Shown: piece after piece, positions 1-9,275 of the stretch | Numbering within the stretch: position 1 is the first letter of the stretch | How the letters are laid out: the number at the start of each line of letters is the position of its first letter | Origin: 21-14-0-10-47-8 sp966211795 | GTDB lineage: Bacteria; Bdellovibrionota; Bdellovibrionia; Bdellovibrionales; Bdellovibrionaceae | Length of the DNA: 64,000 bases | Reading direction: 5' to 3' | Assembly (NCBI GenBank): GCA_966211795.1 | Contig: CBIHNW010000021.1 | Location: 15,587-79,586 of the forward strand | Notes under the pieces: model-generated | Databases searched by the model: none | The model's input: only the letters and a program-made list of their open reading frames with translations | What the model was told of the DNA's origin: nothing | Program-made: the position numbers and the translations under genes

Positions 1-2022
1 AATGGCGCGGCCGTGAGCAGCTTCACTCCTGGTTGGTGCACGGGCGGCACCGCAAAGTCTGGTACCGGCGATGGCATGTTGAACACTCCCGCTGGCCTGT
101 TGGTGAGCGGCGGAACGTTGTACGTCGCGGATTCGAACAATCATCGCATCAGCCGATACACGGCCAGCACCGGTGTCTTCACCGGATGGATCGGGAACAT
201 CAACACGTCACCGACGGGTGGAGACACCGGCTGTAATGGCGCGGCCGTGAGCAGCTTCACGCCGGGTTGGTGCACGGGTGGTACGGGAAAAATCGGAACT
301 GGTGACGGCATGATGAATAAGCCGATCAGTCTTTTCGTGGATGGAAGCGATCACCTTTTTGTCGGTGAAGGCAATCATCGCATCGACAAATACACGGCCA
401 GCACCGGTGCGTTTATTGGTTGGATAGGCAATATCAATGCATCTCCCACCGGTGGCGATGCCGGTTGCAATGGCGCGGCCGTGAGCACTTTCACTCCGGG
501 TTGGTGCAAAGGTGGAAGTGCGAAATTCGGGACGGGTGACGGAATGCTGCGCACGCCGAACGGCCTCTTCGTCGACTCGGGCGGAAAATTGTATGTCTCG
601 GAAAATACCAACAGTCGCATCAGCAAGTACGTGGCTTCGACCGGCGCCTTCGTCGGCGCGGCCGGTGGTATTTCCACCGCGCAGGCGTGGACCACCAGCT
701 CCACCACGCAGCCGATCTCGGATACGAAAGATGGAACTTTTAATCTTATCATGTCGGCCTTCGCTCGCGGCAGTTACCTGTATGTCGTCGACAATAATCA
801 TCGCATCAGTCGTTTCAATGTCAGCACTGGAGCCTTCGCTGGTTGGGTCGGAAAAATCGCGACTTCACCGACCGGTGGTGACGCCGGATGTGCAGGCGCG
901 GCGGTCGGCACCGTGACGCCGGGTTGGTGCACGGGCGGAACTTCCGCTAGCGGCAATGGCGATGGCATGTTGTCCGCGCCTTACCATGTTTTCGTCGATA
1001 CCGCCGATCATATTTACGTTGCCGAGTACAACAACTCGCGTGTCAGTCGATTCACCGCCAGCACCGGTGTCTTTACCGGATGGATCGGCCGCATCAATGC
1101 TTCTCCGACGGGTGGAGACACGGGATGTGCAGGTGCGAGCAGTGGAACTTTCACGCCGGGTTGGTGCAAAGGCGGAACGTCCGTCGGGAATGGCACCGGC
1201 GATGGATCGCTGAATGCTCCTCACAGTGTGGAAGTCGATGGCAACGATTACATGTATGTTTCGGATCACAGCAACAGCCGCATCAACAAGTACGTGGCCT
1301 CGACCGGCGCCTTCGTCGGTTGGATCGGCAACATCGGCACCTCGCCCACGGGCGGAGCCGCCGGTTGCAATGGCGCGGCCGTTGGCACTTTCACGCCGGG
1401 CTGGTGCACGGGTGGCAGTGCGAACACCGGCACCGGCGATGGCATGTTCAGCGTCGTCGGCGCGGTTTCGGTCGGCACTGATGGCTACCTGTATGGCGCT
1501 GACACCGGCAACAGCCGCATCAACAAATTCAATGCGGCGACGGGAGCTTTCGTCGGCTGGATTGGCCGCATCAATGCTTCGCCGACCGGGGGAGATGCAG
1601 GTTGTGCCGGGGCCGCCACCAACAGTTTCACGCCGGGCTGGTGCACCGGCGGCACCGCCAAGTCCGGAACTGGAGACGGCGCGCTCTCAAGTCCTGAAAG
1701 TTGCTACGTGGATTCAGCCGGAATATTGTACGGGCTGGATTACAACAACAGTCGCGTGAATAAATACAAAGCCAGCACCGGCGCATTTCTGGGATGGATG
1801 GGATTGGTGAAAACCAGCCCGACCGGCGGAGCCGCGGCATGCTCTGGCGCGCCCATCAATGTCGCAGCACCTGGCTGGTGCACGGGCGGCACGACCAAAG
1901 CGGGGACCGCCAACGGCATGCTTCAGCAACCAACCGGTGTTCATTCCGACGGCGCCGGCAATGTCTACATCGCGGACTTTTTCAATTACCGGATCATGCG
2001 GTACAAGAGCCGCACGCCTTAA
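1..2022 (+). CDS. NHL/beta-propeller repeat protein, 5' end missing
   Basis: The reading frame is open from the first base, so the gene starts outside the window; the GTG at 13 is only an internal codon. The protein is built from about eight units of roughly 78 residues. Each unit carries an SPTGG..GC.GA stretch, an FTPGWC.GG stretch, a GTGDGM stretch, and an NHL-type blade of the form lYVaD.nN.RI.kY.astGaF.GWiG. The blades predict an extracellular beta-propeller, and the two cysteines per unit could form a disulfide in each linker. One unit (about 640-850) has lost the cysteine linker and reads GAAGGISTAQAW instead. NHL propellers usually bind proteins or sugars; no catalytic residues are visible. 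A surface or secreted binding protein is inferred. The signal peptide, if any, is outside the window. Confidence 0.75.
   Translation, partial: NGAAVSSFTPGWCTGGTAKSGTGDGMLNTPAGLLVSGGTLYVADSNNHRISRYTASTGVFTGWIGNINTSPTGGDTGCNGAAVSSFTPGWCTGGTGKIGTGDGMMNKPISLFVDGSDHLFVGEGNHRIDKYTASTGAFIGWIGNINASPTGGDAGCNGAAVSTFTPGWCKGGSAKFGTGDGMLRTPNGLFVDSGGKLYVSENTNSRISKYVASTGAFVGAAGGISTAQAWTTSSTTQPISDTKDGTFNLIMSAFARGSYLYVVDNNHRISRFNVSTGAFAGWVGKIATSPTGGDAGCAGAAVGTVTPGWCTGGTSASGNGDGMLSAPYHVFVDTADHIYVAEYNNSRVSRFTASTGVFTGWIGRINASPTGGDTGCAGASSGTFTPGWCKGGTSVGNGTGDGSLNAPHSVEVDGNDYMYVSDHSNSRINKYVASTGAFVGWIGNIGTSPTGGAAGCNGAAVGTFTPGWCTGGSANTGTGDGMFSVVGAVSVGTDGYLYGADTGNSRINKFNAATGAFVGWIGRINASPTGGDAGCAGAATNSFTPGWCTGGTAKSGTGDGALSSPESCYVDSAGILYGLDYNNSRVNKYKASTGAFLGWMGLVKTSPTGGAAACSGAPINVAAPGWCTGGTTKAGTANGMLQQPTGVHSDGAGNVYIADFFNYRIMRYKSRTP
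1..2022 (+). repeat. in-gene tandem repeat, about 234-bp period
   Basis: The DNA repeats almost perfectly in places. For example, the stretch reading NGAAVS.FTPGWC occurs at 1-40, 235-270 and 472-510. High identity between some units suggests recent duplication or gene conversion inside the coding region. Confidence 0.7.
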
Positions 2023-2023
2023 T

Positions 2024-2046
2024 GTTGAATCCCCTTCGTATTCAAC
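2024..2046 (+). terminator. stem-loop just after the NHL gene
   Basis: GTTGAAT (2024-2030) pairs with ATTCAAC (2040-2046) across a 9-base loop, starting one base after the TAA stop. There is no T-run after it, so it is at best a weak terminator or an mRNA 3' end structure. Confidence 0.3.
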
Positions 2047-2225
2047 CCAATGCGCCAGTCCAATCTTGGTTCGCCGGATTCGATTGTCGATGGACACTTC
2101 AATTTTTGAGAAATCACACATCCTAACTTGAGCAGAACTGTGCACGCACATATCACAGCTGGAGCAATTCATGGTCTTTCCTTTGCAGGTTTTTTCTGTC
2201 GAAGAATTGCTGAAGGAGAAAGTGC

Positions 2226-2633
2226 ATGATCGCCGTGATGAAGCAAAACTCAAAACTCTCGCCCCTGATTTACGGACTGATCTTTTTATCAATCTGCGGA
2301 TGCACAACGGTCGAGTTCGTGCGCAAAGATCTGACTCCGCAGAAGCAGGGGATTCTGCGCTACTCGCCGCCGTCGAACGCCAGTCGCGAAGCCGAATACA
2401 AAACCGAAGTGGCAAAGAAAGCGCAAGATTTCTGCGGTGGAGATTTTCAAATCACGCGCGAATATCAAGCGATGGAAGAGTCCCGCTCGTCGGTCGGAAT
2501 TGGGACTGGCTTCGGCATTGGTCGGCAGAGCTCGGTCTTGCTCGGTGGCTCGGGTCCGCGCGAATCCATGTCCAATTTTGTCGAGTTTGTTTGCAAGTCG
2601 CCGTCAAGCCAGAGCATTGAGCCCCGAAAGTGA
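2226..2633 (+). CDS. small lipoprotein of unknown function
   Basis: This 135-residue protein begins with a hydrophobic segment (about residues 10-25) ending in LSICGC, a good lipobox, so it is predicted to be a lipoprotein anchored at Cys-25 or so. The start at 2226 is preceded by GAAGGAGAA, a good ribosome binding site; the second Met (residue 5) is an alternative. The mature part has two further cysteines (in DFCGGDF and VEFVCKS) and a glycine-rich stretch GIGTGFGIGRQS. I recognise no family. It is convergent with the large lipoprotein at 2641, leaving seven bases between the stops. Confidence 0.7.
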   Translation: MIAVMKQNSKLSPLIYGLIFLSICGCTTVEFVRKDLTPQKQGILRYSPPSNASREAEYKTEVAKKAQDFCGGDFQITREYQAMEESRSSVGIGTGFGIGRQSSVLLGGSGPRESMSNFVEFVCKSPSSQSIEPRK

Positions 2634-2640
2634 GGCTCAG

Positions 2641-5600
2641 TTAGGGCGTGAACTTCCAGAGCTCGTATCCATCGACCGGATCTTCGGCGAAGAAATAGAG
2701 CGAACTTCCCACTTTCTTCATGCTCAAGATTCCACTGCCTTTGGTGCCCGGATAGATATCTTGAATCATCATCGTGCCGGCGGTTGTGCCGTCAGTTTTC
2801 CAAAGTTCCGATCCATGAACACCATCGTCCGCGACGAAGTACAGATTTGTTCCCAGCACGGTGAGCGCTGTCGGTCCTGTGGTCAGGCCGGTGTAGACGG
2901 GAACCGTGCCCGCGGCCGTTCCGTCCGTTTTCCAGAGAGCGGGTCCTGAGCCATCATTGGCGCTAAAATAAATATTCGTTCCCATGACCGTCAGATTCGT
3001 CGGAGAGCTGCCGCTGGCGCCGGGACGGATGTCCTTGACCATGACGGTGCCGGCGGCTGTGCCATCACTGGTCCAAAGCTCGTAGCCATTGGCATCTAAA
3101 GCTTGGAAATAAATATTGGATCCCATCGCGACGGCGTAATTCGAGTTCGGGTACTGCACGCTATAGCCAGATCCTGAATTGATATCTTTGACCATGACGG
3201 TGCCAGCTGCTGTTCCGTCAGTGATCCAAAGCTCGTTGCCGTGGGTTCCATCATCAGCATAGAAGAAAAGTTTCGTGCCCACCGCGATCATATTGTTTGG
3301 ATGGCTGCCGGTTGTGCCCACGTAAATGTCTTTCACCAGGGTCGTGCCGGCCGTCGTTCCATCGGACTTCCAGAGTTCAGTATCCGCCGGACCACCATAG
3401 TTCGCGACAAAATAAAGCGTGGTGCCAGCAATGGTGAAGTAATAAGGGGAGCCGGCGCTTGCGCCGGCAAGAAGATTCTTGACCAAGACGGTGCCGACCG
3501 CGGTGCCGTCGGATTTCCAAAGCTCCAATCCGTTGGTTCCTTCATTCCCGGAAAAATACAAGGCCGAGTTAAAGGCAATACTGCTCGTGCTGGTAACTCC
3601 GCTGCCATCGCCGGTGCCGGGATTGATATCTTTCACCAATGCCGTACCAGCGGCTGTTCCGTCACTAATCCAAATTTCTTTCCCGTGAGTTGAATCTTTT
3701 CCTGTAAAGAATAGCGATCCGCCGACGACTTGGCCGTAAGAAATGCTAGTGCAAGTACCATCCGGCATCAAATCTTGCAACATGCTCGTGCCCGCGGTCG
3801 TTCCGTCCGTCACCCAAAGCTGAGAGCCAGCATCGCCATTATCGGCGTTGAAAATCAGTTTTGAACCTAAAGGTTCAAACAGGCTCAAGGTTCCGGTCAA
3901 CGGTCTATTTCCGGCGCTGCGAACTTCAGAATTGGCAACCGGCACCGTGCCCAGTGTTGTTCCGTCACTGACCCAAAGAGTGGGGTAACCCAAAGTCGAA
4001 TTGCGGGCGAAGAATGCCAACTTCCCACCAAGATTTCGCAATCCCGTCGGTCGGGACGAGCGCGTGCCCGGTTCGATATCGATGACCGTCGTGCCACCGG
4101 TGGTGCCATCGGATTTCCATAATTCGAATCCATGCGTGGGATCGAAAGCGGTGAAATACAATGTCGAACCGATGACGGTCATATTTTGAATACCGCTCGT
4201 GTTCGAGCCAGGATAAATATCTTTGACCAAGACGGTTCCGGCCGCGGTGCCATCGGTTTTCCACAGCTCTCGGCCATGGGTTCCATCATCAGCGAGGAAA
4301 TACAAGGTTGTGCCCATGACGGTCAGGTTGTTCGGAGCACTTGCATTTGAATTGCCTGGATTAATATCTTTGACCAAGACGGTGCCGGCCGCGGTGCCAT
4401 CGGTTTTCCACAGCTCATTGTCATTACCAACGGCAGATCCGCTGGCCGTAAAGTACATGGTTGATCCAATCACCGTAAAGTATCCAGGGCTCGAAGATAA
4501 ACCTCCTGGCCAAATGTCCTTAACCTCTGCAGTTCCCGCGGCCGTGCCATCTGATTTCCAAAGCTCCCAGCCATCCATGCCATTGCCGTAACCCATGTAA
4601 TAAAGATTCGAGCCCATCACTGCTTCGGGGCCTGCCAATCCGTCCCCACTGGGGGAGATGTAATTGTCAATGACCATCGCCGTCCCGGCATCGGTTCCAT
4701 CGGTCTTCCACAGCTCGTTTCCGACTGTGCCTCCGTCATCCCACTGAAAATAAACATTCGGACCCATCTGGATAAAATCGTTGAAGGTGCCTTCGTCTGT
4801 TCCAGGCATCAGATCCTTAACCAAGACAGTGCCAGTCGGAGTGCCATCGGACTTCCAAAGCTCGCGTCCATGGACTCCGTCAATCGCTGTAAAGTACAAC
4901 GTTGAGCCCGCAACGAAAAGATTCGCGGGCGAACTGCTACTGGCTCCGGAATTGATATCCTTTACCATGACAGTGCCGGAAGGTGTTCCATCTGATTTCC
5001 AAAGCTCGATGCCATTGGTGCCATCATCGGCGGCAAAGTAAAGTACTCCGCCCAAATTCACCATCGAAGAAATTGAAGAGCCGACCGGCCCTGGATTGAT
5101 GTCCTTTAAAATTCCGGTCCCGGCGTCGGTCCCATCGGAAATGAAAAGTTCTTCACCGGTGGCGTAAGACGTGCCAATAAAAAATAATTTGGTGCCAACC
5201 ACTAAGGATTGCATCGTGTTCGAATCTGGTGCGTCGTTTATATTTTTGATTTTGTAAAAACCGGAACCATCGTTGTTGGTGATGGTCACCGTGTAAACGC
5301 TTGGTGCCGTGGTCAGCGCCGTGCTGATCGCTCCCATCGTCAAGATGGCGGTTTCGTCTGGTTCATAAAGGAGGTCATTGATCGGCGTGAAGGTCACGGA
5401 TCCCGAAATGCTGCCGGCCGTGATCGTCAGGCTGCTGGCAGAAAGACTGTAATCAACGCCCGCACCCGTCGCCGTGCCGCTTAAAACCAAGGGGATGACC
5501 ACGTCTCGTGTACTGACTGCGGACAGGGTCGCCGTCAGCACCAGCGGTGAAAGCGCATTTTCCGCGATGGTCGCCGATGAGCCCGAAAAAGAAACTGAAA

Positions 5601-6126
5601 TCGGGGCGACATCGGTGATCGTCACCACGTGAACATCTGGACTGACCTTCGTGGCATTGATCACGCCTCCCATCGAAATGACGACCGTTTCATTGCCCTC
5701 GACCAAAATGTCTTCTAGCGCAGTGATGGTGATGGTTCCGGTCGTCTGACCTGCTGGAATTGTGATGCTAGTGGCGGATGCTGAATAGTCCACCCATGCA
5801 CCCATTGCGGTTCCTGAAAACACCAAGGGAACGGTGACCGGAACCTCGGAGACATCGGAAAGAGTGGCGGTGATCGTCACCGGAGTTAAAGAGTTTTCAG
5901 CGATGGTTGATGTCGAACTGGCAAATGAGACCGTGACCGGCTTCACGTTCGATGGGATTTGCCCGACAATTCCCGATTGCGGAAGCGTGACATAGTCTTC
6001 GATCTGCTTCGTGCATCCGAATAAGAGCGGAAGCATCAGAATGAGACAGCTTCCTCTTTTCCATAGAATTTCGAGACCTTGTCGAAGAAACATGCAGTTC
6101 TTATCGGAGAACGGGTCCAGTGGCAT
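2641..6126 (-). CDS. large lipoprotein: two Calx-beta domains plus 17 ELWKSDGT repeats
   Basis: This 1161-residue protein has an N-terminal hydrophobic segment ending in LLPLLFGC, a typical lipobox at about residue 38, so it should be lipid-anchored and probably surface-exposed. Residues about 60-290 hold two Calx-beta-like domains, recognised by SFA.s..tiaEN....v.itatLs and gneTv.is. The rest is about 17 full units of roughly 48 residues with the core LYF.adDGt.G.ELWKSDGTaaGTv.vkDi.PG, closing with a cut unit ELWKFTP. These repeats usually fold as beta-propeller-like blades in secreted or surface proteins. No enzyme motif is seen. A long adhesive or structural role is inferred. The start may instead be the Met at residue 12. 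Confidence 0.8.
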   Translation of the reverse strand: MPLDPFSDKNCMFLRQGLEILWKRGSCLILMLPLLFGCTKQIEDYVTLPQSGIVGQIPSNVKPVTVSFASSTSTIAENSLTPVTITATLSDVSEVPVTVPLVFSGTAMGAWVDYSASATSITIPAGQTTGTITITALEDILVEGNETVVISMGGVINATKVSPDVHVVTITDVAPISVSFSGSSATIAENALSPLVLTATLSAVSTRDVVIPLVLSGTATGAGVDYSLSASSLTITAGSISGSVTFTPINDLLYEPDETAILTMGAISTALTTAPSVYTVTITNNDGSGFYKIKNINDAPDSNTMQSLVVGTKLFFIGTSYATGEELFISDGTDAGTGILKDINPGPVGSSISSMVNLGGVLYFAADDGTNGIELWKSDGTPSGTVMVKDINSGASSSSPANLFVAGSTLYFTAIDGVHGRELWKSDGTPTGTVLVKDLMPGTDEGTFNDFIQMGPNVYFQWDDGGTVGNELWKTDGTDAGTAMVIDNYISPSGDGLAGPEAVMGSNLYYMGYGNGMDGWELWKSDGTAAGTAEVKDIWPGGLSSSPGYFTVIGSTMYFTASGSAVGNDNELWKTDGTAAGTVLVKDINPGNSNASAPNNLTVMGTTLYFLADDGTHGRELWKTDGTAAGTVLVKDIYPGSNTSGIQNMTVIGSTLYFTAFDPTHGFELWKSDGTTGGTTVIDIEPGTRSSRPTGLRNLGGKLAFFARNSTLGYPTLWVSDGTTLGTVPVANSEVRSAGNRPLTGTLSLFEPLGSKLIFNADNGDAGSQLWVTDGTTAGTSMLQDLMPDGTCTSISYGQVVGGSLFFTGKDSTHGKEIWISDGTAAGTALVKDINPGTGDGSGVTSTSSIAFNSALYFSGNEGTNGLELWKSDGTAVGTVLVKNLLAGASAGSPYYFTIAGTTLYFVANYGGPADTELWKSDGTTAGTTLVKDIYVGTTGSHPNNMIAVGTKLFFYADDGTHGNELWITDGTAAGTVMVKDINSGSGYSVQYPNSNYAVAMGSNIYFQALDANGYELWTSDGTAAGTVMVKDIRPGASGSSPTNLTVMGTNIYFSANDGSGPALWKTDGTAAGTVPVYTGLTTGPTALTVLGTNLYFVADDGVHGSELWKTDGTTAGTMMIQDIYPGTKGSGILSMKKVGSSLYFFAEDPVDGYELWKFTP
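2650..5230 (-). repeat. in-gene tandem repeats encoding ELWKSDGT units
   Basis: Seventeen units of about 140-150 bp can be counted by the (E/T/Q/A)(L/I)(W/F)..DGT..GT core. Variant cores include ELFISDGTDAGT (first), TLWVSDGT, QLWVTDGT, EIWISDGT and ALWKTDGT. The shortest spacing is seen near the C-terminal end. Confidence 0.75.
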
Positions 6127-6210
6127 GACTGATCGCGGAAATTTTTCGTACAGAAATGGATGTTGGGATCACTTTCATTGCAAACCAAGATGCTGATCAA
6201 TCAATCATGA

Positions 6211-6996
6211 TTAGAGCTTCGTCTTCATTTGAGTCAATACCTTGAAATATCCTTCGAGTGATTCTTTTTGAGATGCCCACAGAATTTCGTAGCGATTGGT
6301 GTTGCCGGTGGTGAGCTCCCAAATGCGAAGGGCCGGCGGAATTTCCCGAAAGAGATCGGACATTTTTTTTTGACTGTTCATCTCGTAGGGAAACAGCTGC
6401 TCGACCGAGCGGATCATCTCGTCAGCAGAAGCGCCCTTGGTCGATAATTGGGAGGCGAGCTGGGCCGCACCTTTCGTTTCCTTCATCCGTTCTTCGAGCT
6501 TGCGAATTTCCAGCTGCACGAAGCGAATTTGTTGATCCAAGATTTCTTTGAGATCCAACAAGGATTGCAGTTCCACCTGCAGCGAGCGTGGCAGTCTGTT
6601 TTCTTTTTGCGCCACCAATTCCGTCAGCCGACTGCCATAAGTTTTAACAAAATAAAAGACAAAGAAGAATTGCTCGAAGGGGGCCGGAACGGGCGCGTGC
6701 ACCAGCTGGCCCACCAGCTCCAACAACCCAGCCCGGGTCAGCTGGTATCTGGGGACCGAGCCCCGGCCGGACTTGGTCGCGTAGCCATCTTTTAAAAGCT
6801 GATCCAGGAAGCGACTGATTTGCGTGTTGTGAATTTTCTCGTCCACGCCTTTGGTGGAAGCGTCCATCCAATTCAGAAAAAGTCCAATCAGAAACCGCAC
6901 GTCCTTCTGGCGAAAGCCCTGTTGCAAAAAGTTCGAGTGAGCACCCAGCGCCGCCGCAATAAAATAGATGCGACAGTAAGAAAAAAGATCCGTCAT
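6211..6996 (-). CDS. winged-helix regulator next to the PspA-like operon
   Basis: Residues about 45-95 (from Met at 6996) read as a winged helix: NTQISRFLDQLLKDGY followed by a basic hairpin and YQLTRAGLLELV, as in PadR/MarR/ArsR-type regulators. The second half contains a long helix (about 130-180, LVAQKENRL to KLEERMKET) that may dimerise or sense a signal. An open frame reaches back to an ATG at 7077, but MTDLFSYC at 6996 gives a more natural N-terminus. Neither start has a clear Shine-Dalgarno. A palindrome lies three bases before the 6996 ATG and a second copy lies before the divergent PspA-like gene, which suggests autoregulation and control of the neighbour. The exact family is unsure. 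Confidence 0.6.
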   Translation of the reverse strand: MTDLFSYCRIYFIAAALGAHSNFLQQGFRQKDVRFLIGLFLNWMDASTKGVDEKIHNTQISRFLDQLLKDGYATKSGRGSVPRYQLTRAGLLELVGQLVHAPVPAPFEQFFFVFYFVKTYGSRLTELVAQKENRLPRSLQVELQSLLDLKEILDQQIRFVQLEIRKLEERMKETKGAAQLASQLSTKGASADEMIRSVEQLFPYEMNSQKKMSDLFREIPPALRIWELTTGNTNRYEILWASQKESLEGYFKVLTQMKTKL

Positions 6997-6998
6997 AA

Positions 6999-7009
6999 TT
7001 ACATTGTAA
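6999..7009. promoter_or_regulatory. palindromic operator, copy 1
   Basis: TTACATTGTAA is a dyad TTACA-N-TGTAA directly upstream of the regulator ATG at 6996. The same 11 bases recur at 7119-7129. If bound, it would block translation start or transcription of the regulator gene. Confidence 0.6.
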
Positions 7010-7116
7010 CAAATAAAACTGTCTAAATCTAACGCAATTATCAGTCCCAGTTTGCTGATTAAGGCACGTGAAAACATAGAGATGGAGTGTTTTAGAAGTT
7101 CTTAATTGATTGTTGT

Positions 7117-7131
7117 TGTTACATTGTAACA
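7117..7131. promoter_or_regulatory. palindromic operator, copy 2
   Basis: TGTTACATTGTAACA is a perfect 7-1-7 inverted repeat. Its 11-base core is identical to the dyad at 6999-7009, 110 bp apart centre to centre. It lies about 30 bases upstream of the TATAAT of the PspA-like gene, as expected for an operator of the divergent winged-helix regulator. Confidence 0.6.
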
Positions 7132-7162
7132 CTTGAATGCGTTTAGGACGTCTCCTTTTTTC

Positions 7163-7168
7163 TATAAT
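7163..7168 (+). promoter_or_regulatory. probable -10 box of the PspA-like operon
   Basis: TATAAT lies 38 bases before the PspA-like ATG at 7206. No -35 box at 17-bp spacing is convincing; TTAGGA at 7143 is at 14 bp. This may mean an activated or alternative-sigma promoter. Confidence 0.4.
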
Positions 7169-7205
7169 AAATAAAAAGCCAAATTTGGCAGAAAAAGGAG
7201 AATTT

Positions 7206-7856
7206 ATGAAAGCCTTGAAACGATTGACGATGACCCTCTCGGCCCAAATCAACAGCATGGTGGACCAACTGGAAAATCACGAAGCCGTCGCCAATATGGC
7301 GCTGGAAGAAATCCGTGAATCGATGATGCAGGCGCGATTTCAAATCCGTCGCGTGCAGAACGAACAACGGGTTTACGAGCAAAGAGTGTCTGAATTGGCA
7401 CAAGAAGAAATGCGTTGGCGAGAAAGAGCCCTGGGCGCTCAAAGCGAAAGTCACGATAAAGCCCTCGAGTGCGTGAGAAGACTGAAGAAAACCACCGACG
7501 AGATCACGAGCTTGAAACAACAAATTCTGCACCACGGGACTTTGGAAGATCAACTGACCACGGACGTGAAAAGAATCGAGAGTCAATTCGAGGAACTCAA
7601 GCGCAAACGAAATTTGCTCGCCGCTCGCCAGTCCCGCTCGCAAGCTTTGGCCGCGGTTGCCGAACATGGCAACGCGGAAGATGTCGGACATATTTTCGAC
7701 AGATGGGAACGGAAAGTTTTGCGCACCGAGGTTGCTTCTGAAGATCTTGGTGTCGAAGCGGATTCTTTCAGCCAAGAATTCACGCGCGCCGAAGAAAAGC
7801 GCGAACTCGAGGCCCTGCTGCAGAGTCTGAATGAGTCGCAAAAACAAAATCGATAA
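7206..7856 (+). CDS. pspA: PspA/IM30 family protein
   Basis: This 216-residue protein is almost entirely helical and coiled-coil (residues about 20-150 and 185-215, rich in E, K, R and Q with heptads), as in the PspA/IM30/Vipp1 family. Members bind stressed cytoplasmic membrane as ESCRT-III-like assemblies and maintain its integrity. The usual start features are seen: MKALKRLTMTLSAQINSMVD, then VANMALEEIRESM. The ATG at 7206 follows AAAAAGGAG at good spacing; an upstream in-frame ATG at 7137 is poorer. It is first in a three-gene run with a membrane protein and an MFS-acyltransferase fusion, pointing to membrane-lipid upkeep. Control by the divergent winged-helix protein through the two dyads is inferred. 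Confidence 0.8.
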   Translation: MKALKRLTMTLSAQINSMVDQLENHEAVANMALEEIRESMMQARFQIRRVQNEQRVYEQRVSELAQEEMRWRERALGAQSESHDKALECVRRLKKTTDEITSLKQQILHHGTLEDQLTTDVKRIESQFEELKRKRNLLAARQSRSQALAAVAEHGNAEDVGHIFDRWERKVLRTEVASEDLGVEADSFSQEFTRAEEKRELEALLQSLNESQKQNR

Positions 7857-7892
7857 CCCATTAAACTGTAACTTAAAAGGATCGGTGAAATC

Positions 7893-9239
7893 ATGTCACA
7901 ATCACAGAATCAAAGACAAAGTTTCAGCTCCATTCTTCGTTGGATGGGAACGCTCTCGCTGCTAGCGTCGGGCGTGGTCTTTCTGTTTCAAGGCTTGCAG
8001 ACGGTTTCTTCCTTTGAACGGTTTCTGTCGTTCGGCGCAGTGACCATCCTGCTGGCATTTTTCGGTTTGTTCACCGGAACCAAGCTGCAAGAGGGACGCA
8101 GTGCCCGCACCTTTCTGGGCTTAGCGGCGGCGGCCACCCCCGCATTGGTTGCGCAGATCGGCTCGATGATCTATTCGCTGTGCAATGCCGGAGCGGGGAG
8201 TGTTATGCCGACCGCCTTCATCGTGACCGCGCCTTCGGTATTGGCCATTGGCGGTGCGATGGCGGCGACGTTGGTGATCTTGACGCCGATTCTTTACTTG
8301 GGCTTTGGTTCCATTTTCAGGGAGCGCGCCTCCCAGCTGGTCGTGTTGATGTTGGCCGGAAGCCTGCTTTTGCTGCTGCCCTATCGGAACGCCGATCTTT
8401 CCGCCATCTTAATGCTGATCGAAACGATCACCTTGACGGCTTTTGCCATCAAAGCCCGACAGAAAATCGGGGAGGATCTCGAATTCAAGGCCGCGTTTCT
8501 GCTACCCTACCTGCCGGTGCTGATTCTGCTAGGCCGCCAGATTTTTTATTCGACATCCGAGTTCTTTCTGGCGGCAGTGTTGTTCCTGGCGGGTTGTTTT
8601 TTTCGCGAGGTTATTCCCGCTTTAGCGGCGCGTGGTCAGAAGATCGAAAACGCCCGAAGCTGTGGAAATTTGTTGTTGGTCGCCAGTTGGATACAAGCAG
8701 CCCATGCGGTGTTTTCGGCCTGCATGATGGATATCGATCTTTTCCCGATGGTGGCGATTTATCCGGTTTTGATGGTGTATCTCTTGACCGCAGGTGCCAA
8801 GCGCACGGTGCAAAACAAAGAAGCGGTTTTGTTCTGTCAATTGTTGAGCTTCTTGGTGCCGATTTATTCGATGGTTCACTGGTGGGATTTTAATTCTGCC
8901 ATCTTTCACCTGATCGTGGGGATTGCGGTTTCCGCCACCGGATTTTCCCGAAAACAAAAAGCGATTTTTTACAGCGGAAATATCAGCGCGGGTCTCGGTC
9001 TCTTTTTCTCGATCGTCAAGGGTGCTGTGCTGGCGACAAATGCGCCTTGGATCAGTCTTGCCGTTTTAGGAATCTTGGTGATTTTTCTGGCCACGTGGCT
9101 GGACAATAATACCCAAAAGCTGGGCCAATGGCGAAGTCAGTTTGAAACTCACTTTCAAGATCGGCGTGAGCTTGAGCCGCAATGGGCGGAACAAATGTCG
9201 GATGTCACGGGAATTCCGACCAATGTCCTGGATAAATAA
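7893..9239 (+). CDS. polytopic inner-membrane protein, unknown
   Basis: This 448-residue protein has roughly eleven to twelve hydrophobic segments, starting with MGTLSLLASGVVFLFQGL and ending near WISLAVLGILVIFLATWL. A polar tail of about 40 residues follows (DNNTQKLGQWRSQFETH onward), probably cytoplasmic. I do not recognise a transporter signature. It follows the PspA-like gene by 36 bases with an AAAAGGATCGG ribosome site and precedes the MFS-acyltransferase gene by 36 bases, so the three are probably one transcript. A role with the PspA-like protein in envelope stress is inferred from position only. Confidence 0.65.
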   Translation: MSQSQNQRQSFSSILRWMGTLSLLASGVVFLFQGLQTVSSFERFLSFGAVTILLAFFGLFTGTKLQEGRSARTFLGLAAAATPALVAQIGSMIYSLCNAGAGSVMPTAFIVTAPSVLAIGGAMAATLVILTPILYLGFGSIFRERASQLVVLMLAGSLLLLLPYRNADLSAILMLIETITLTAFAIKARQKIGEDLEFKAAFLLPYLPVLILLGRQIFYSTSEFFLAAVLFLAGCFFREVIPALAARGQKIENARSCGNLLLVASWIQAAHAVFSACMMDIDLFPMVAIYPVLMVYLLTAGAKRTVQNKEAVLFCQLLSFLVPIYSMVHWWDFNSAIFHLIVGIAVSATGFSRKQKAIFYSGNISAGLGLFFSIVKGAVLATNAPWISLAVLGILVIFLATWLDNNTQKLGQWRSQFETHFQDRRELEPQWAEQMSDVTGIPTNVLDK

Positions 9240-9275
9240 ATATAATATGACCGATACCATAAAGGCGAGGAAACC

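Noticed and set aside
208..801. Long minus-strand open frame opposite the NHL gene
   Set aside because: It is a shadow of the repeat-coding strand. It has an Arg- and Ala-rich composition and no ribosome site.
6644..7258. Minus-strand open frame across the regulator start and PspA promoter
   Set aside because: It overlaps the better-supported winged-helix gene in another frame and covers the operators.
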